Assembly (NCBI GenBank): GCA_900471485.1
Contig: UCEU01000035.1
Span: 79,005-143,004, forward strand
Length of the DNA stretch: 64,000 nt
Direction: 5' to 3'
Source of the DNA: Hyphomicrobiales bacterium
Lineage (GTDB): Bacteria > Pseudomonadota > Alphaproteobacteria > Rhizobiales > Rhizobiaceae
How positions within the stretch are numbered: position 1 is the stretch's first letter; every line of letters starts with the position of its first letter. The position numbers and the translations under genes are program-made. The notes beneath the pieces are model-generated. The model saw only the letters and a list, made by a program, of their open reading frames with translations. It had not been told where the DNA came from and searched no databases. Of the stretch, positions 7,917 through 15,973 are shown in pieces.

Positions 7917-9128
7917 ATGAGCATTTCCGCCACCACCCCCGAGACCGTTGCCCAACCGACGATCTCGCCCTTGATGACATTCCTCTTCGCCGCCGCCTGC
8001 GGGCTCGTGGCCGCCAATCTTTACTACGGCCAGCCGCTGGCCGGTCCGATCAGCGCGTCGCTCGGCTTCAGCCCGGCCGCCACCGGCCTGATCGTGACGT
8101 TGACGCAGATCGGCTATGGCCTCGGCCTGCTTCTGCTCGTGCCGCTCGGCGACCTTATGGAGAACCGCAAGCTGGTGCTCACCTTGGTGCTCATGTCGGC
8201 TGTGGCCCTGGTCGGCGCCGCGCTGTCCACCACGCCGACACTGTTCCTCACCGCCTCGCTCTGTATCGGCCTGGGCTCGGTCGCGGTCCAGGTCCTCGTG
8301 CCCTTCGCCGCCAACATGGCGCCCGATGCCTCGCGCGGCCGCGTCGTCGGCAATGTCATGAGCGGCCTTCTCTGCGGCATCATGCTCGCCCGCCCGGTCG
8401 CCAGCTTCCTCGCCGAGGCGACCTCCTGGCACGTCGTCTATTATGCGTCGGCCGTCGTCATGATCCTGCTCGCCGCCATCCTGCGCGTCCAGCTGCCGGT
8501 CCGCACGCCGCACACCCGTCTGAGCTATGGCGCGCTCTTGGCCTCCATGGCGCATCTCGCCTTGCACTCCCGAGTGCTGCAGCGCCGCGCGCTCTATCAG
8601 GCCGGCATGTTCGGCGCCTTCAGCTTGTTCTGGACGACGACGCCGCTTCTGCTCGCAAGCCCCGCCTTCGGCCTGACGCAGAACGGCATTGCCCTCTTCG
8701 CGCTTGCCGGTGCCGCCGGCGCCATCGCCTCGCCGATCGCCGGCCGCCTCGCCGACCGCGATCTCGGCAAGATTGCCTCCACCATGGCCATGCTTTGCGG
8801 CATCATCGCCTTCCTGATCAGCCACTTCGCGACAGACGGCTCGGCGCTCGCGCTGACGCTGCTGACGGCTGCCGCCATCATTCTCGATTTCGGGGTAACG
8901 ACCAATCTCGTGGTCGGCCAGAGGGCGATCTACGCGATCAGCCCGGAGCACCGCAGCCGCCTCAACGGCCTGTTCATGGCAACCTTCTTCGCCGGCGGCG
9001 CCTTCGGCTCGGCCATCGGCGGCTGGGCGTTCGCCACCGGCGGCTGGACGCTGGCCGCCTGGATCGGCCTCTGCTTCCCCAGCCTCGCCTTCCTGCTTTT
9101 TCTCACCGAAGGGCTGCGGAAGCGCTGA
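7917..9128 (+). CDS. MFS transporter (DHA1-like efflux)
   Basis: A 403-residue inner-membrane protein with about twelve hydrophobic segments in two halves. The loop 2-3 motif is present as GDLMENRKLVL, and the repeat in the second half reads GRLADRDLGK. The N-terminal LYYGQPL helix is typical of the DHA1 drug/sugar efflux group. It probably exports a toxic small molecule by proton antiport under control of the TetR gene upstream. The start ATG at 7917 has no strong ribosome-binding site but gives the expected short cytoplasmic N-terminus. Confidence 0.9.
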   Translation: MSISATTPETVAQPTISPLMTFLFAAACGLVAANLYYGQPLAGPISASLGFSPAATGLIVTLTQIGYGLGLLLLVPLGDLMENRKLVLTLVLMSAVALVGAALSTTPTLFLTASLCIGLGSVAVQVLVPFAANMAPDASRGRVVGNVMSGLLCGIMLARPVASFLAEATSWHVVYYASAVVMILLAAILRVQLPVRTPHTRLSYGALLASMAHLALHSRVLQRRALYQAGMFGAFSLFWTTTPLLLASPAFGLTQNGIALFALAGAAGAIASPIAGRLADRDLGKIASTMAMLCGIIAFLISHFATDGSALALTLLTAAAIILDFGVTTNLVVGQRAIYAISPEHRSRLNGLFMATFFAGGAFGSAIGGWAFATGGWTLAAWIGLCFPSLAFLLFLTEGLRKR

Positions 9129-9143
9129 TCACGATCGGGAACG

Positions 9144-9187
9144 GCGTGACGCTTTACTTCGCGCCGAGAGGCACGCAAGCGTCACGC
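9144..9187. terminator. long inverted repeat between MFS and hxlR genes
   Basis: A perfect 11-bp inverted repeat, GCGTGACGCTT (9144-9154) and AAGCGTCACGC (9177-9187), with a 22-nt loop lies between the converging genes and overlaps the last codons of hxlR. It has no T run, so it is a weak terminator or a barrier to read-through. Confidence 0.4.
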
Positions 9188-9601
9188 ACCAGATGCGTCG
9201 AACTTGACCCGGGCGGCGCGAACGGCCTCATGGTTGTTCTCCGCCCAGTTCAACAGCAGTGCCAGCGTCTGATAGAGCGAGTTGCCGAGATCCGTCATCC
9301 GGTACTCGACGCTCGGCGGCTTGGTCGGAAACACCTCGCGCTCGATATAGCCGTCGCGCTGCAGGTCGCGCAGCGTCTGCGTCAGCATGCGCTGCGAAAT
9401 ATCCGGGATCATCCGGCGCAGTTCGCCAAAGCGATAGGGCTGCTGCGACAGGGCCTCCAGCATCAGCGTTGCCCACTTGCCGCCGATCTGCTGCATCATG
9501 TCCCGCACCGGGCAATTGTTGAAATCGAGCTTGGAGAGATCGACCTCGTTCCGCACGCACGGCGCGGCCTTGCTCTTCAGGTTGACGACGGTGCCGGCCA
9601 T
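9182..9601 (-). CDS. HxlR-family redox-responsive regulator (QorR-like)
   Basis: A 139-residue winged-helix protein starting MAGTVVNLKS, chosen because AAAGGGAA sits nine bases upstream; a longer frame to 9664 lacks such a site. The HxlR core begins NCPVRDMMQQIGGKWATLML, with C30 at the position of the redox-sensing cysteine of HypR/QorR-type regulators; C15 is a second cysteine. The wing helix region is RFGELRRMIPDISQRMLTQTLRDL. The gene is divergent from an NmrA/QOR2-type quinone reductase, the same pairing as qorR-qor2. It probably represses that gene until oxidised. Confidence 0.9.
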   Translation of the reverse strand: MAGTVVNLKSKAAPCVRNEVDLSKLDFNNCPVRDMMQQIGGKWATLMLEALSQQPYRFGELRRMIPDISQRMLTQTLRDLQRDGYIEREVFPTKPPSVEYRMTDLGNSLYQTLALLLNWAENNHEAVRAARVKFDASGA

Positions 9602-9681
9602 GCTGCTGGTTCCCTTTTGGTAACTTACGGCGCAAAAACTGCCTTCTTTACAGTTGTCAGTCAATCCCTATTTTAGCCCTA

Positions 9682-9696
9682 GTCTCTTTTCGAGAC
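9682..9696. promoter_or_regulatory. inverted repeat in hxlR-qor2 divergent promoter
   Basis: GTCTC-ttttc-GAGAC lies in the 123-bp divergent intergenic region, about 30 bp before the quinone reductase start. It is a possible HxlR site; low confidence because the arms are short. Confidence 0.25.
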
Positions 9697-9724
9697 CAGC
9701 AATCGAACCTAGAGGTTTACAGAC

Positions 9725-10612
9725 ATGAGCGAAACGATCCTCATCACCGGTGCCGCCGGACAGCTTGGCCAGCGCGTCATCCATCACCTGCTCGATACCT
9801 ACAAGGTTCCCGCGGCCAACCTGATCGCCGCCAGCCGCGACCCCTCCAAGTTGTCGGACCTCGCCGCCAAGGGCATCCAGACCCGCAAGGCCGATTTCGA
9901 CGATGCCGCCTCGCTGGAAGCAGCCTTCAAGGGTGCCGACCGCGTGCTCATCATCAGCACCGACGCGCTCGCCGTTCCGGGCCAGCGCCTGAAGCAACAC
10001 ACAACGGCTGTCACCGCCGCCGTCAAGGCCGGCGTCAAGCACATCGCCTACACGTCGATGCCCTCGCCCGACAAATCGCTCGTCACCTTCGCGCCGGATC
10101 ACCTCGGCACCGAGAACGCGGTCAAGGCCAGCGGTCTGCCCTACACGATCATCCGCAACGCCTGGTATCTCGATAACTACATGCATTCCATGCCGCATAA
10201 TCTTCAGGGCGGTAGCTGGTACACGGCATCGGGCGACGGCAAGGTTCCGAACATCTCGCGTGACGATTGCGCCCTTGGCGCGGCCGCGGCACTTGCATCC
10301 GGCACCAACGACAGCGCCACCTATACGCTCACAGGCGCGCAGTCGCTTTCCGCCGATGAAATCGCCGCCGCCATTTCCGAAGCCGCCGGCAAGCCGCTCG
10401 CCGCCGTGAAGGTAACGGACGACCAGCTGCGCCAGGGCCTGCTCGGCGCCGGTCTTCCTGACTTTGTCGCTGACATGCTGGTTTCGGCCGACGCCAATAT
10501 CCGCGCCGGCAATTTCGATCACGTGACCGAGGACTTCACCAAACTGACCGGCAAGCAGCCACAGTCGCTGAAGGATTATTTCGTGGCCAACAAGGCAGCG
10601 CTCGTCGGCTGA
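9725..10612 (+). CDS. NmrA-family NAD(P)H:quinone oxidoreductase (QOR2/YtfG-like)
   Basis: A 295-residue atypical short-chain dehydrogenase. The N-terminal dinucleotide motif is ILITGAAGQLGQRV (residues 5-18). The central HIAYTSMPSPD segment and TIIRNAWYLDNY match the NmrA/QOR2 group that reduces quinones with NADPH or senses the NADPH ratio. The classical YxxxK catalytic pair is absent, as usual for this group. It is divergent from the HxlR regulator with the cysteine switch, which fits a response to quinone or electrophile stress. It ends at a strong terminator. Confidence 0.9.
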   Translation: MSETILITGAAGQLGQRVIHHLLDTYKVPAANLIAASRDPSKLSDLAAKGIQTRKADFDDAASLEAAFKGADRVLIISTDALAVPGQRLKQHTTAVTAAVKAGVKHIAYTSMPSPDKSLVTFAPDHLGTENAVKASGLPYTIIRNAWYLDNYMHSMPHNLQGGSWYTASGDGKVPNISRDDCALGAAAALASGTNDSATYTLTGAQSLSADEIAAAISEAAGKPLAAVKVTDDQLRQGLLGAGLPDFVADMLVSADANIRAGNFDHVTEDFTKLTGKQPQSLKDYFVANKAALVG

Positions 10613-10634
10613 CAGCGCGTTCCCTGAAGGCACA

Positions 10635-10667
10635 ACCCGCTCCGCACCACCGGAGCGGGTTTTTGTT
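10635..10667. terminator. rho-independent terminator between qor2 and pdxJ
   Basis: A perfect 10-bp stem (ACCCGCTCCG 10635-10644, CGGAGCGGGT 10651-10660) is followed by TTTTGTTT on the plus strand, between converging genes. Confidence 0.85.
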
Positions 10668-10681
10668 TGACCAAGCTGGAC

Positions 10682-11434
10682 TTAGATCTTCTGGCCGCAG
10701 GCGCGGCAGAAGCGGCGCACGGTCTCCGCCATGCCGAACTCCAGCGCATCCGCCGTCAGCCCGTGGCCGATCGACACTTCCGCGAGCTTCGGGATGCGCT
10801 TGACCAGCGGCGGCAGGTTGGCGACGGTGAGGTCATGCCCGGCATTGACGCCAAGACCAATGGCTAGCGCCGCATCGGCCGTCTTGCCGAGCGCTTCGAG
10901 GATCGGCCCTACCCGCTCCGGCGCGTCGTAACAGCCGCCGTAGGGGCCGGTGTAGAGCTCGATGCGATCTGCACCGACCGCCTTGGCAATCGCCACCGCT
11001 TCCTCGTCCCCGTCCCCATCGGCAAACAGCGATACGCGGGTGCCCATCTTCTTCAACCGAGCGATCACATCCGTCAGCAATGCGCGATCCTTGCGGAAGT
11101 CCCAGCCGTGATCGGACGTCGCCTGCGAGGGATGGTCCGGCACCAACGTCACCTGCTCGGGCGCGGCCCTGGCGCAGAGCTCAAGGAACTCGTCCGTCGG
11201 ATAGCCCTCGATGTTGAACTCCGCTTCCGGAAACTCGTCGTCGATCAGGTTGCGGATGACAGGCAGATCGGAAAACCGGATGTGACGCTCATCGGGTCGC
11301 GGATGCACCGTCAGCCCGCTGGCGCCGGCCTTGAGCGCGATGCGCCCCAGCGCCTCCACGCTTGGCCAGGGTAGATCGCGGCGATTGCGCAGCATGGCGA
11401 TGGCGTTGAGATTGACGGAAAGCGTAGTCGGCAT
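10682..11434 (-). CDS. pdxJ: pyridoxine 5'-phosphate synthase
   Basis: A 250-residue TIM-barrel enzyme that condenses 3-amino-2-oxopropyl phosphate with 1-deoxyxylulose 5-phosphate to make pyridoxine 5'-phosphate, the last ring-forming step of the DXP-dependent vitamin B6 pathway. Family landmarks are the start LSVNLNAIAMLRNRR, the phosphate/substrate loop HPRPDERHI near residue 44, the QVTLVPDHPSQATSDHGWD segment, and the C-terminal GLGVNAGHDLT and VSIGHGLTADAL. It is on the minus strand and convergent with qor2; no operon partner is visible. Confidence 0.95.
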   Translation of the reverse strand: MPTTLSVNLNAIAMLRNRRDLPWPSVEALGRIALKAGASGLTVHPRPDERHIRFSDLPVIRNLIDDEFPEAEFNIEGYPTDEFLELCARAAPEQVTLVPDHPSQATSDHGWDFRKDRALLTDVIARLKKMGTRVSLFADGDGDEEAVAIAKAVGADRIELYTGPYGGCYDAPERVGPILEALGKTADAALAIGLGVNAGHDLTVANLPPLVKRIPKLAEVSIGHGLTADALEFGMAETVRRFCRACGQKI

Positions 11435-11860
11435 GATGAGGCATCCAATCAGGCAATGATCCCTTGCTTTTAAGCCAAACCTCCCGGCTTCGCCAACGAG
11501 ATTCGCTCATGGGTTCATCTCATTTGCTGATGCGGCACTTACAACCAATGCATGCGGCGAAAGTGAGAGATACTTGGCCGTTTCGATCAAAATTAAGCCA
11601 TTAATCGACACGGCTTCAATGCGTTAACGCCGGAGCGTGACGCGACGTCGTACAATCCCTCCGCAGCATTGCTCTCCAATTTAAAAGTGATTATTTTTAA
11701 TACTAACAAAATGTGCCAATCCTGAATAACCTCAGCACAATATGTCGAAGGATTTGTGCTCGAAGTTGCTTTGGAAAATAAGAAAGTCACCGGAGGAAAA
11801 CCGCACCAGCGCGCCCCGATATTGCGCAAGACTACACCTCATGCATGAACAGGAGGGTTC
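11435..11860. other. long A/T-rich intergenic region, promoter side of pdxJ and of the MerR-LuxR gene
   Basis: This 426-bp stretch between divergent genes is clearly A/T-richer than its flanks, especially 11680-11790. It has no convincing reading frame; the short frames here lack ribosome-binding sites and family features. It ends with AGGAGG four bases before the MerR-LuxR ATG. I see no tRNA or riboswitch. Confidence 0.5.
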
Positions 11861-12550
11861 ATGACAGAGAACAACAAGCCCAGCTCTTCTGCGGCTGTGC
11901 CGTCGCAGGCGCAATCACGACATCGGTTTCTTCCGTTTGCTCCGCTTCCAGCCGACCTGCCGTCAGGCAAGGTCCCCATCGCCGAAATGGCCAATGCCTT
12001 CGGCGTCACGCACCGCACCCTGCATTTCTACGAGGAAAAAGGCCTGATATCGGCAAGCCGCATGGGTCTGATGCGCGTCTACGACCGCGGCGACATCATG
12101 CGGATGGCGATCATCAATCTCTGCCGCGATGCCGGAATGGCCGTTGCCGTCATCCAGGAACTGATGAACGAACTGGCGGATGCCGATTCGCAGGAGAGCG
12201 CCGAGAGCATTTTCCGCACCGCGCTGCTCACCCGCAAACGCGAACTGACCGCCGAGATGTCGACGCTTCATCGGCAGTTGCGCAAGGTGACCGATCTACT
12301 GGATCAGGATATCGAGGATGACGATGCGCCGCTCAACGACAATCTGAACGCCGCGGCACTCACCGAGCAGGAATCACGCTGCCTCGTGCTCATGGCCGAA
12401 GGCCAATCCACCCAGCGCATAGCCCGAACGCTCGACCTGCAGCAGGAGGACGCGGAATTCCTGGAAGCCGGCATCATTCGCAAGCTGCACGCCAACAACC
12501 GCTTCCAGGCCATCGCCAAGGCCGTCCTGCTCGGCATCGTCCAGGTCTGA
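11861..12550 (+). CDS. MerR-type regulator with C-terminal LuxR-like HTH
   Basis: A 229-residue protein with two DNA-binding domains. Residues about 37-105 are a MerR winged helix (IAEMANAFGVTHRTLHFYEEKGLISASR...VYDRGDIMRMAII). Residues about 110-160 form a helical linker that could dimerise. Residues about 167-229 resemble a GerE/LuxR helix-turn-helix (LTEQESRCLVLMAEGQSTQRIARTLDL...EAGIIRKLHANNRFQAIAKAVLLG). No metal-binding cysteines follow the MerR domain. The ribosome-binding site AGGAGG is strong. The 3' end abuts a converging helicase gene (8-bp gap). Targets are unknown. Confidence 0.85.
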   Translation: MTENNKPSSSAAVPSQAQSRHRFLPFAPLPADLPSGKVPIAEMANAFGVTHRTLHFYEEKGLISASRMGLMRVYDRGDIMRMAIINLCRDAGMAVAVIQELMNELADADSQESAESIFRTALLTRKRELTAEMSTLHRQLRKVTDLLDQDIEDDDAPLNDNLNAAALTEQESRCLVLMAEGQSTQRIARTLDLQQEDAEFLEAGIIRKLHANNRFQAIAKAVLLGIVQV

Positions 12551-12558
12551 GAAAGCGT

Positions 12559-13686
12559 TCAGCGAACGATGGTCAGCGTTTCCGCCGCGCGTGTGATGGC
12601 CGTGTAGAGCCAGCGTTCCCGGGTGTCGCGAAACGCCCAGCTTTCGTCGAACAGCACGACGTTGTTCCACTGCGAGCCCTGCGCCTTGTGCACCGTCAGC
12701 GCATAGCCGAAATCGAACTCGTCATAGCGCTTGCGGGTGTTCCACGGGATCTCGCCCTCGACATTCTCGAAGGCCTGCTTCAAGAGCTTGATCTTCGCCG
12801 CACCGCGATCCATGTCGTCGTCCTCTGGCCGGATCAAAAGGTTGATCCCCGGCTTGGTCGTCTCCTTGGAAGACGTCATCACCTGCCAGAGCGACCCGTT
12901 GAGCAACCCCTTGGCCGGATCGTTGCGCAGGCAAACGAGCTTGTCGCCGGTCTGCGGATAATCCGTGGTGAAGCCCTTGAGTTCGCGCAGGCGCTGATTG
13001 TAGCGACGGCGCGTGCGGTTGGTGCCGACAAGCACCTGATCGGCATCGAGCACCAGCGACTGGTTGACCTCGTTCTTCGAGATCACCTGCGCCGATCCGT
13101 AATCGCCGTACATGATCTCCTTGCCCTCGCGCACCTGCATGGCGAGCCCGATGATCGGGTTGTCGCGCGCCTGCCGGTGGATATCGGTCAGAAGGTAGTC
13201 CGGCTCCTGGTTGGTGAAATAGCCGCCGCCGGAAACAGGCGGAAGCTGGCCGGGATCGCCGAGAACAAGGATCGGCGTGCCGAAACTCATAAGGTCCTTG
13301 CCCAGCGCCTCGTCCACCATCGAGCATTCATCGACGATGATCAGCGCCGCCTTCGCGACCGGGCTCTGGCGGTTGATCGAAAACATCGGCGCGATAGACG
13401 TCTTGCCGGTTTCCTCGTCCTCGACCGCCTCTTCGCCGCGCGGCCGATAGATCAGCGAATGCAGCGTGCGCGCATTGCTGGCGCCGCGTGACCGCAACAC
13501 CTGCGCCGCCTTGCCGGTGAAGGCCGCAAACAGCACCTCGCCATCCACATGCTCGGCGAAATGCCGAGCAAGCGTGGTCTTGCCCGTGCCGGCATAGCCG
13601 AACAGGCGAAAAATCGGGGCCTTGCCCTCCTTCAGCCATTTGGCAACGGCTTTCAGGGCTTCGTCTTGTTGCGGAGCAAATTGCAT
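12559..13686 (-). CDS. ATP-dependent RecD-like DNA helicase
   Basis: A 375-residue superfamily 1B helicase, short compared with RecD2. Walker A is GYAGTGKTT at residues 30-38 and Walker B is LIIVDECSM near residue 115; a GDPGQLPPV motif III and the C-terminal UvrD_C_2 motif (ALTVHKAQGSQW, then YTAITRAAETL) follow. It lacks RecD2's N-terminal helix-hairpin-helix region. It probably unwinds 5' overhang DNA in repair or recombination. It is monocistronic and its start abuts a 170-bp gap to the next, divergent operon. Confidence 0.9.
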   Translation of the reverse strand: MQFAPQQDEALKAVAKWLKEGKAPIFRLFGYAGTGKTTLARHFAEHVDGEVLFAAFTGKAAQVLRSRGASNARTLHSLIYRPRGEEAVEDEETGKTSIAPMFSINRQSPVAKAALIIVDECSMVDEALGKDLMSFGTPILVLGDPGQLPPVSGGGYFTNQEPDYLLTDIHRQARDNPIIGLAMQVREGKEIMYGDYGSAQVISKNEVNQSLVLDADQVLVGTNRTRRRYNQRLRELKGFTTDYPQTGDKLVCLRNDPAKGLLNGSLWQVMTSSKETTKPGINLLIRPEDDDMDRGAAKIKLLKQAFENVEGEIPWNTRKRYDEFDFGYALTVHKAQGSQWNNVVLFDESWAFRDTRERWLYTAITRAAETLTIVR

Positions 13687-13859
13687 GATCCATCGACTTG
13701 GCAGGATTCGTCAACGATAGGCAACCGCAAAATGCCGCGAGGCGGCCGACCTTCCCGCCCGATCGAAAAATCTGACGACACCATGGAATAAAATCGCCCC
13801 TCGCCTTGTCTCATGTCAGGCAACGCAAACCGCGTGCGCCCAACCCGAGGAGACACCCG

Positions 13860-14240
13860 ATGAAATCCGCGAAATTCCTGATCGCTCTTGCCGTCGCATC
13901 CGCAGCCGCCACCGCCGCCTTCGCCGCCCCGCCCGTCAAGACGGTGGATTCCGCCAAGGGCAAGGTGCTCGCCGGCGAAAACGGCATGTCGCTCTACACC
14001 TTCAAGAAGGACACGAAGGACGTTTCCAATTGCTACGACGATTGCGCCAAGAACTGGCCGCCGCTGATGGCCGATAGCAATGCCAAGCCGGAAGGGGCAT
14101 ACTCGATCGTGGACCGCAAGGACGGCATGAAGCAATGGGCGAAGGACGGCATGCCACTCTACTTCTGGGTCAAGGACAAGAAGATGGGCGACATCACCGG
14201 TGACGGCGTCAAGGATGTATGGGATGTCGCAAAGCCATAA
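13860..14240 (+). CDS. secreted Lipoprotein_15-like protein (COG4315)
   Basis: A 126-residue exported protein. The signal peptide is MKSAKFLIALAVASAAATAAFA with a normal SPase I site; there is no lipobox cysteine despite the family name. The mature part has two repeats of the family pattern: MSLYTFKKDTKDVSNCYDDC with NWPPL, and MPLYFWVKDKKMGDITGDGV with WDV. The first has a Cys pair (C-x3-C). The start is at 13860 after a GAGGAG-like site; an upstream in-frame ATG at 13806 gives an Arg-rich extension and is rejected. It heads an operon with an ECF sigma factor and its anti-sigma factor, so it may be a target or part of an envelope-stress response. Confidence 0.85.
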   Translation: MKSAKFLIALAVASAAATAAFAAPPVKTVDSAKGKVLAGENGMSLYTFKKDTKDVSNCYDDCAKNWPPLMADSNAKPEGAYSIVDRKDGMKQWAKDGMPLYFWVKDKKMGDITGDGVKDVWDVAKP

Positions 14241-14261
14241 GGACAGGGCGGGCTTGATCGC

Positions 14262-14777
14262 ATGAAGCCACCCGCACCCGAAACATTCGAGGGCCAGATC
14301 CTGGCCCTCCTACCATCGCTCAGGCGCTATTCCCGCAGCCTGACGCGCTCCGACAGCGATGGCGAGGACCTGCTGCAGGACTGCGTCGAGAAGGTGCTTG
14401 CCCGCCGCACGCAGTGGCGCGGCCTGAACCTGCGCGGCTGGGTGCTGACGATCATGACCAATCTCTATCGCAACCAGCGCCGCACCATCGTGCGCGGCAA
14501 CACGGTCGATATCGACGGCGCGATCGACGTGGCAGCACCCGAGACATCCGCCGATCCGCTCGAGCGCTCCCGCCTCGAAGACGCGCTCAACGGCCTGTCG
14601 GAAGATCACCGCGCCGTGCTGATGCTCGTGGTCATCGAGGGCTACACCTACCAGGAAGTGGCCGACATGCTTGACATACCCTTGGGCACCGTCATGTCGC
14701 GCCTTTCGCGCGCCCGCCAGCAACTGGCCGAACACATGAAATCAGACAACGTCATTACGCTTCGGAGACCGAAATGA
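14262..14777 (+). CDS. ECF RNA polymerase sigma factor
   Basis: A 171-residue sigma factor with region 2 at residues about 13-80 (DGEDLLQDCVEKVLARR for -10 recognition and core binding) and region 4 at about 108-160 (LEDALNGLSEDHRAVLMLVVIEGYTYQEVADML, then PLGTVMSRLSRARQQL). It directs core RNA polymerase to stress promoters. Its stop overlaps the start of the anti-sigma gene by the sequence ATGA, showing translational coupling. It lies 21 bp after the secreted-protein gene. The pairing of an ECF factor with a single-TM anti-sigma factor resembles the rhizobial RpoE-type modules. Confidence 0.92.
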   Translation: MKPPAPETFEGQILALLPSLRRYSRSLTRSDSDGEDLLQDCVEKVLARRTQWRGLNLRGWVLTIMTNLYRNQRRTIVRGNTVDIDGAIDVAAPETSADPLERSRLEDALNGLSEDHRAVLMLVVIEGYTYQEVADMLDIPLGTVMSRLSRARQQLAEHMKSDNVITLRRPK

Positions 14778-15556
14778 ACGCCGCCGACCGACCCGTGACC
14801 GAAGCGGACCTCCACGCCTACACCGACGGCTTGCTCGCCGATGCAGACCGCCCGCGCATCGAAGCCTGGCTGCGCGACAATCCCGACGATGCAGTAAGAA
14901 TAGCCGAGTGGCAGGCCCAGAACGCCGGCATCAAGGCGATGTTCTCAGGCTACGAAAAGAGCAGGCCCGGCGATACCGACATCATCGGCAAGCCACCCGT
15001 GCTCTCCCCCTGGCCGAAGCGCCTCGCCGCCGTCGCGGCAACATTCGCCGTCTTCGCCGCCGGCACGCTTGCCGGCCACTACGGCCCCGCTCTCTTCGAA
15101 CGCCCCCAACTGCAGCTGACAGCCCAGGAAACCTTCCCGAAGGAAGCCCAAAGCGCCTTCCTCATATACGCCAGCGAAGTCCGCCACCCCGTCGAGGTCT
15201 TCGCAAACGAGGAAGCCCACCTCGCCACCTGGCTCGGCAAGCGTCTCGCTATATCCAACCTCAAGGTCCCCGATCTCACGAGCCTGAACTACCACCTCGT
15301 CGGCGGCCGCCTGCTGCCTGTCGACGGCAAGCCGGGCGCGATGTTCATGTACGAGAACCGGACCGGCGAACGCCTCACCGTCCTCGTCGGCCGCAACGCG
15401 GCGAACAAGACAACCAGCTTCCGCTTCGCCTCTTCAGACAACATCGAGACCTTCTACTGGATCGACGGCGAACTCGGCTATGCCGTCACCGGCGAGATTT
15501 CACGCGAGGAGCTGAGAAAGGTCGCCGAGGAGTGCTACCGGCAGTTTCCATCGTGA
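14774..15556 (+). CDS. membrane anti-sigma factor
   Basis: A 260-residue protein. The cytoplasmic N-terminus (VTEADLHAYTDGLLADADRPRIEAWL) is the usual anti-sigma helix bundle that holds the ECF factor. A single membrane helix is at about residues 83-104 (RLAAVAATFAVFAAGTLAGHYG). The periplasmic part of about 150 residues includes a conserved HPVEVFANEEAHLATWLGKRL segment shared by other alphaproteobacterial anti-sigma factors. There is no HxxxCxxC zinc motif. It overlaps the sigma gene by four bases. The periplasmic domain presumably senses an envelope signal. Confidence 0.9.
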   Translation: MNAADRPVTEADLHAYTDGLLADADRPRIEAWLRDNPDDAVRIAEWQAQNAGIKAMFSGYEKSRPGDTDIIGKPPVLSPWPKRLAAVAATFAVFAAGTLAGHYGPALFERPQLQLTAQETFPKEAQSAFLIYASEVRHPVEVFANEEAHLATWLGKRLAISNLKVPDLTSLNYHLVGGRLLPVDGKPGAMFMYENRTGERLTVLVGRNAANKTTSFRFASSDNIETFYWIDGELGYAVTGEISREELRKVAEECYRQFPS

Positions 15557-15583
15557 TGTCACGGGAAAGAGACCGCGGAGCCA

Positions 15584-15973
15584 CTAGCGCTGCGGATCAT
15601 TGTGGAGCGTAATCGGCCTGCCATGCGGCGTCGCCTCGGCAGCCCGCTGCCAGCTCTGCTGCAGGGCCGTGATCGTCTCGGCATCAGCCACGCCGCGATC
15701 GACGAGAATCGAAGACAACGCCGCCACCCAGCAATCGAAATAATCGCTGCCATCCTCGGCGCGACCCGGCTTGTGCAACTCGCCGGACAACGCCTCGGCC
15801 CATTCGGTCCACGTAAACAGCCCGCGCTCATGCAGATGCACTGTCATCGCAAACGCCTCGGCCGCCCAAGGCTCCGGAAACACCGGCTCGCCATCCAGGG
15901 AGCGTGGCAGTTGCGGCGATTGAGCAAGCGGCGAGCGCGTGTCACATTGGCTCAAGATAGCTCTCCCACGCAT
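15584..15973 (-). CDS. nitrile hydratase accessory/activator protein
   Basis: A 129-residue protein of the nitrile hydratase activator family (P14K/NhlE-like), which resembles the N-terminal half of the beta subunit and helps insert cobalt into the alpha subunit. Landmarks are PVFPEPWAAEAFAMTVHLHERGLFTWTEWAEAL and DYFDCWVAALSSIL. It is the third gene of the operon and overlaps the end of the beta gene. The ATG at 15973 has no clear ribosome-binding site. A TTG at 15955, with GGGAG seven bases upstream, would start MSQCDTRSPL and may be the real start. Confidence 0.88.
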   Translation of the reverse strand: MRGRAILSQCDTRSPLAQSPQLPRSLDGEPVFPEPWAAEAFAMTVHLHERGLFTWTEWAEALSGELHKPGRAEDGSDYFDCWVAALSSILVDRGVADAETITALQQSWQRAAEATPHGRPITLHNDPQR

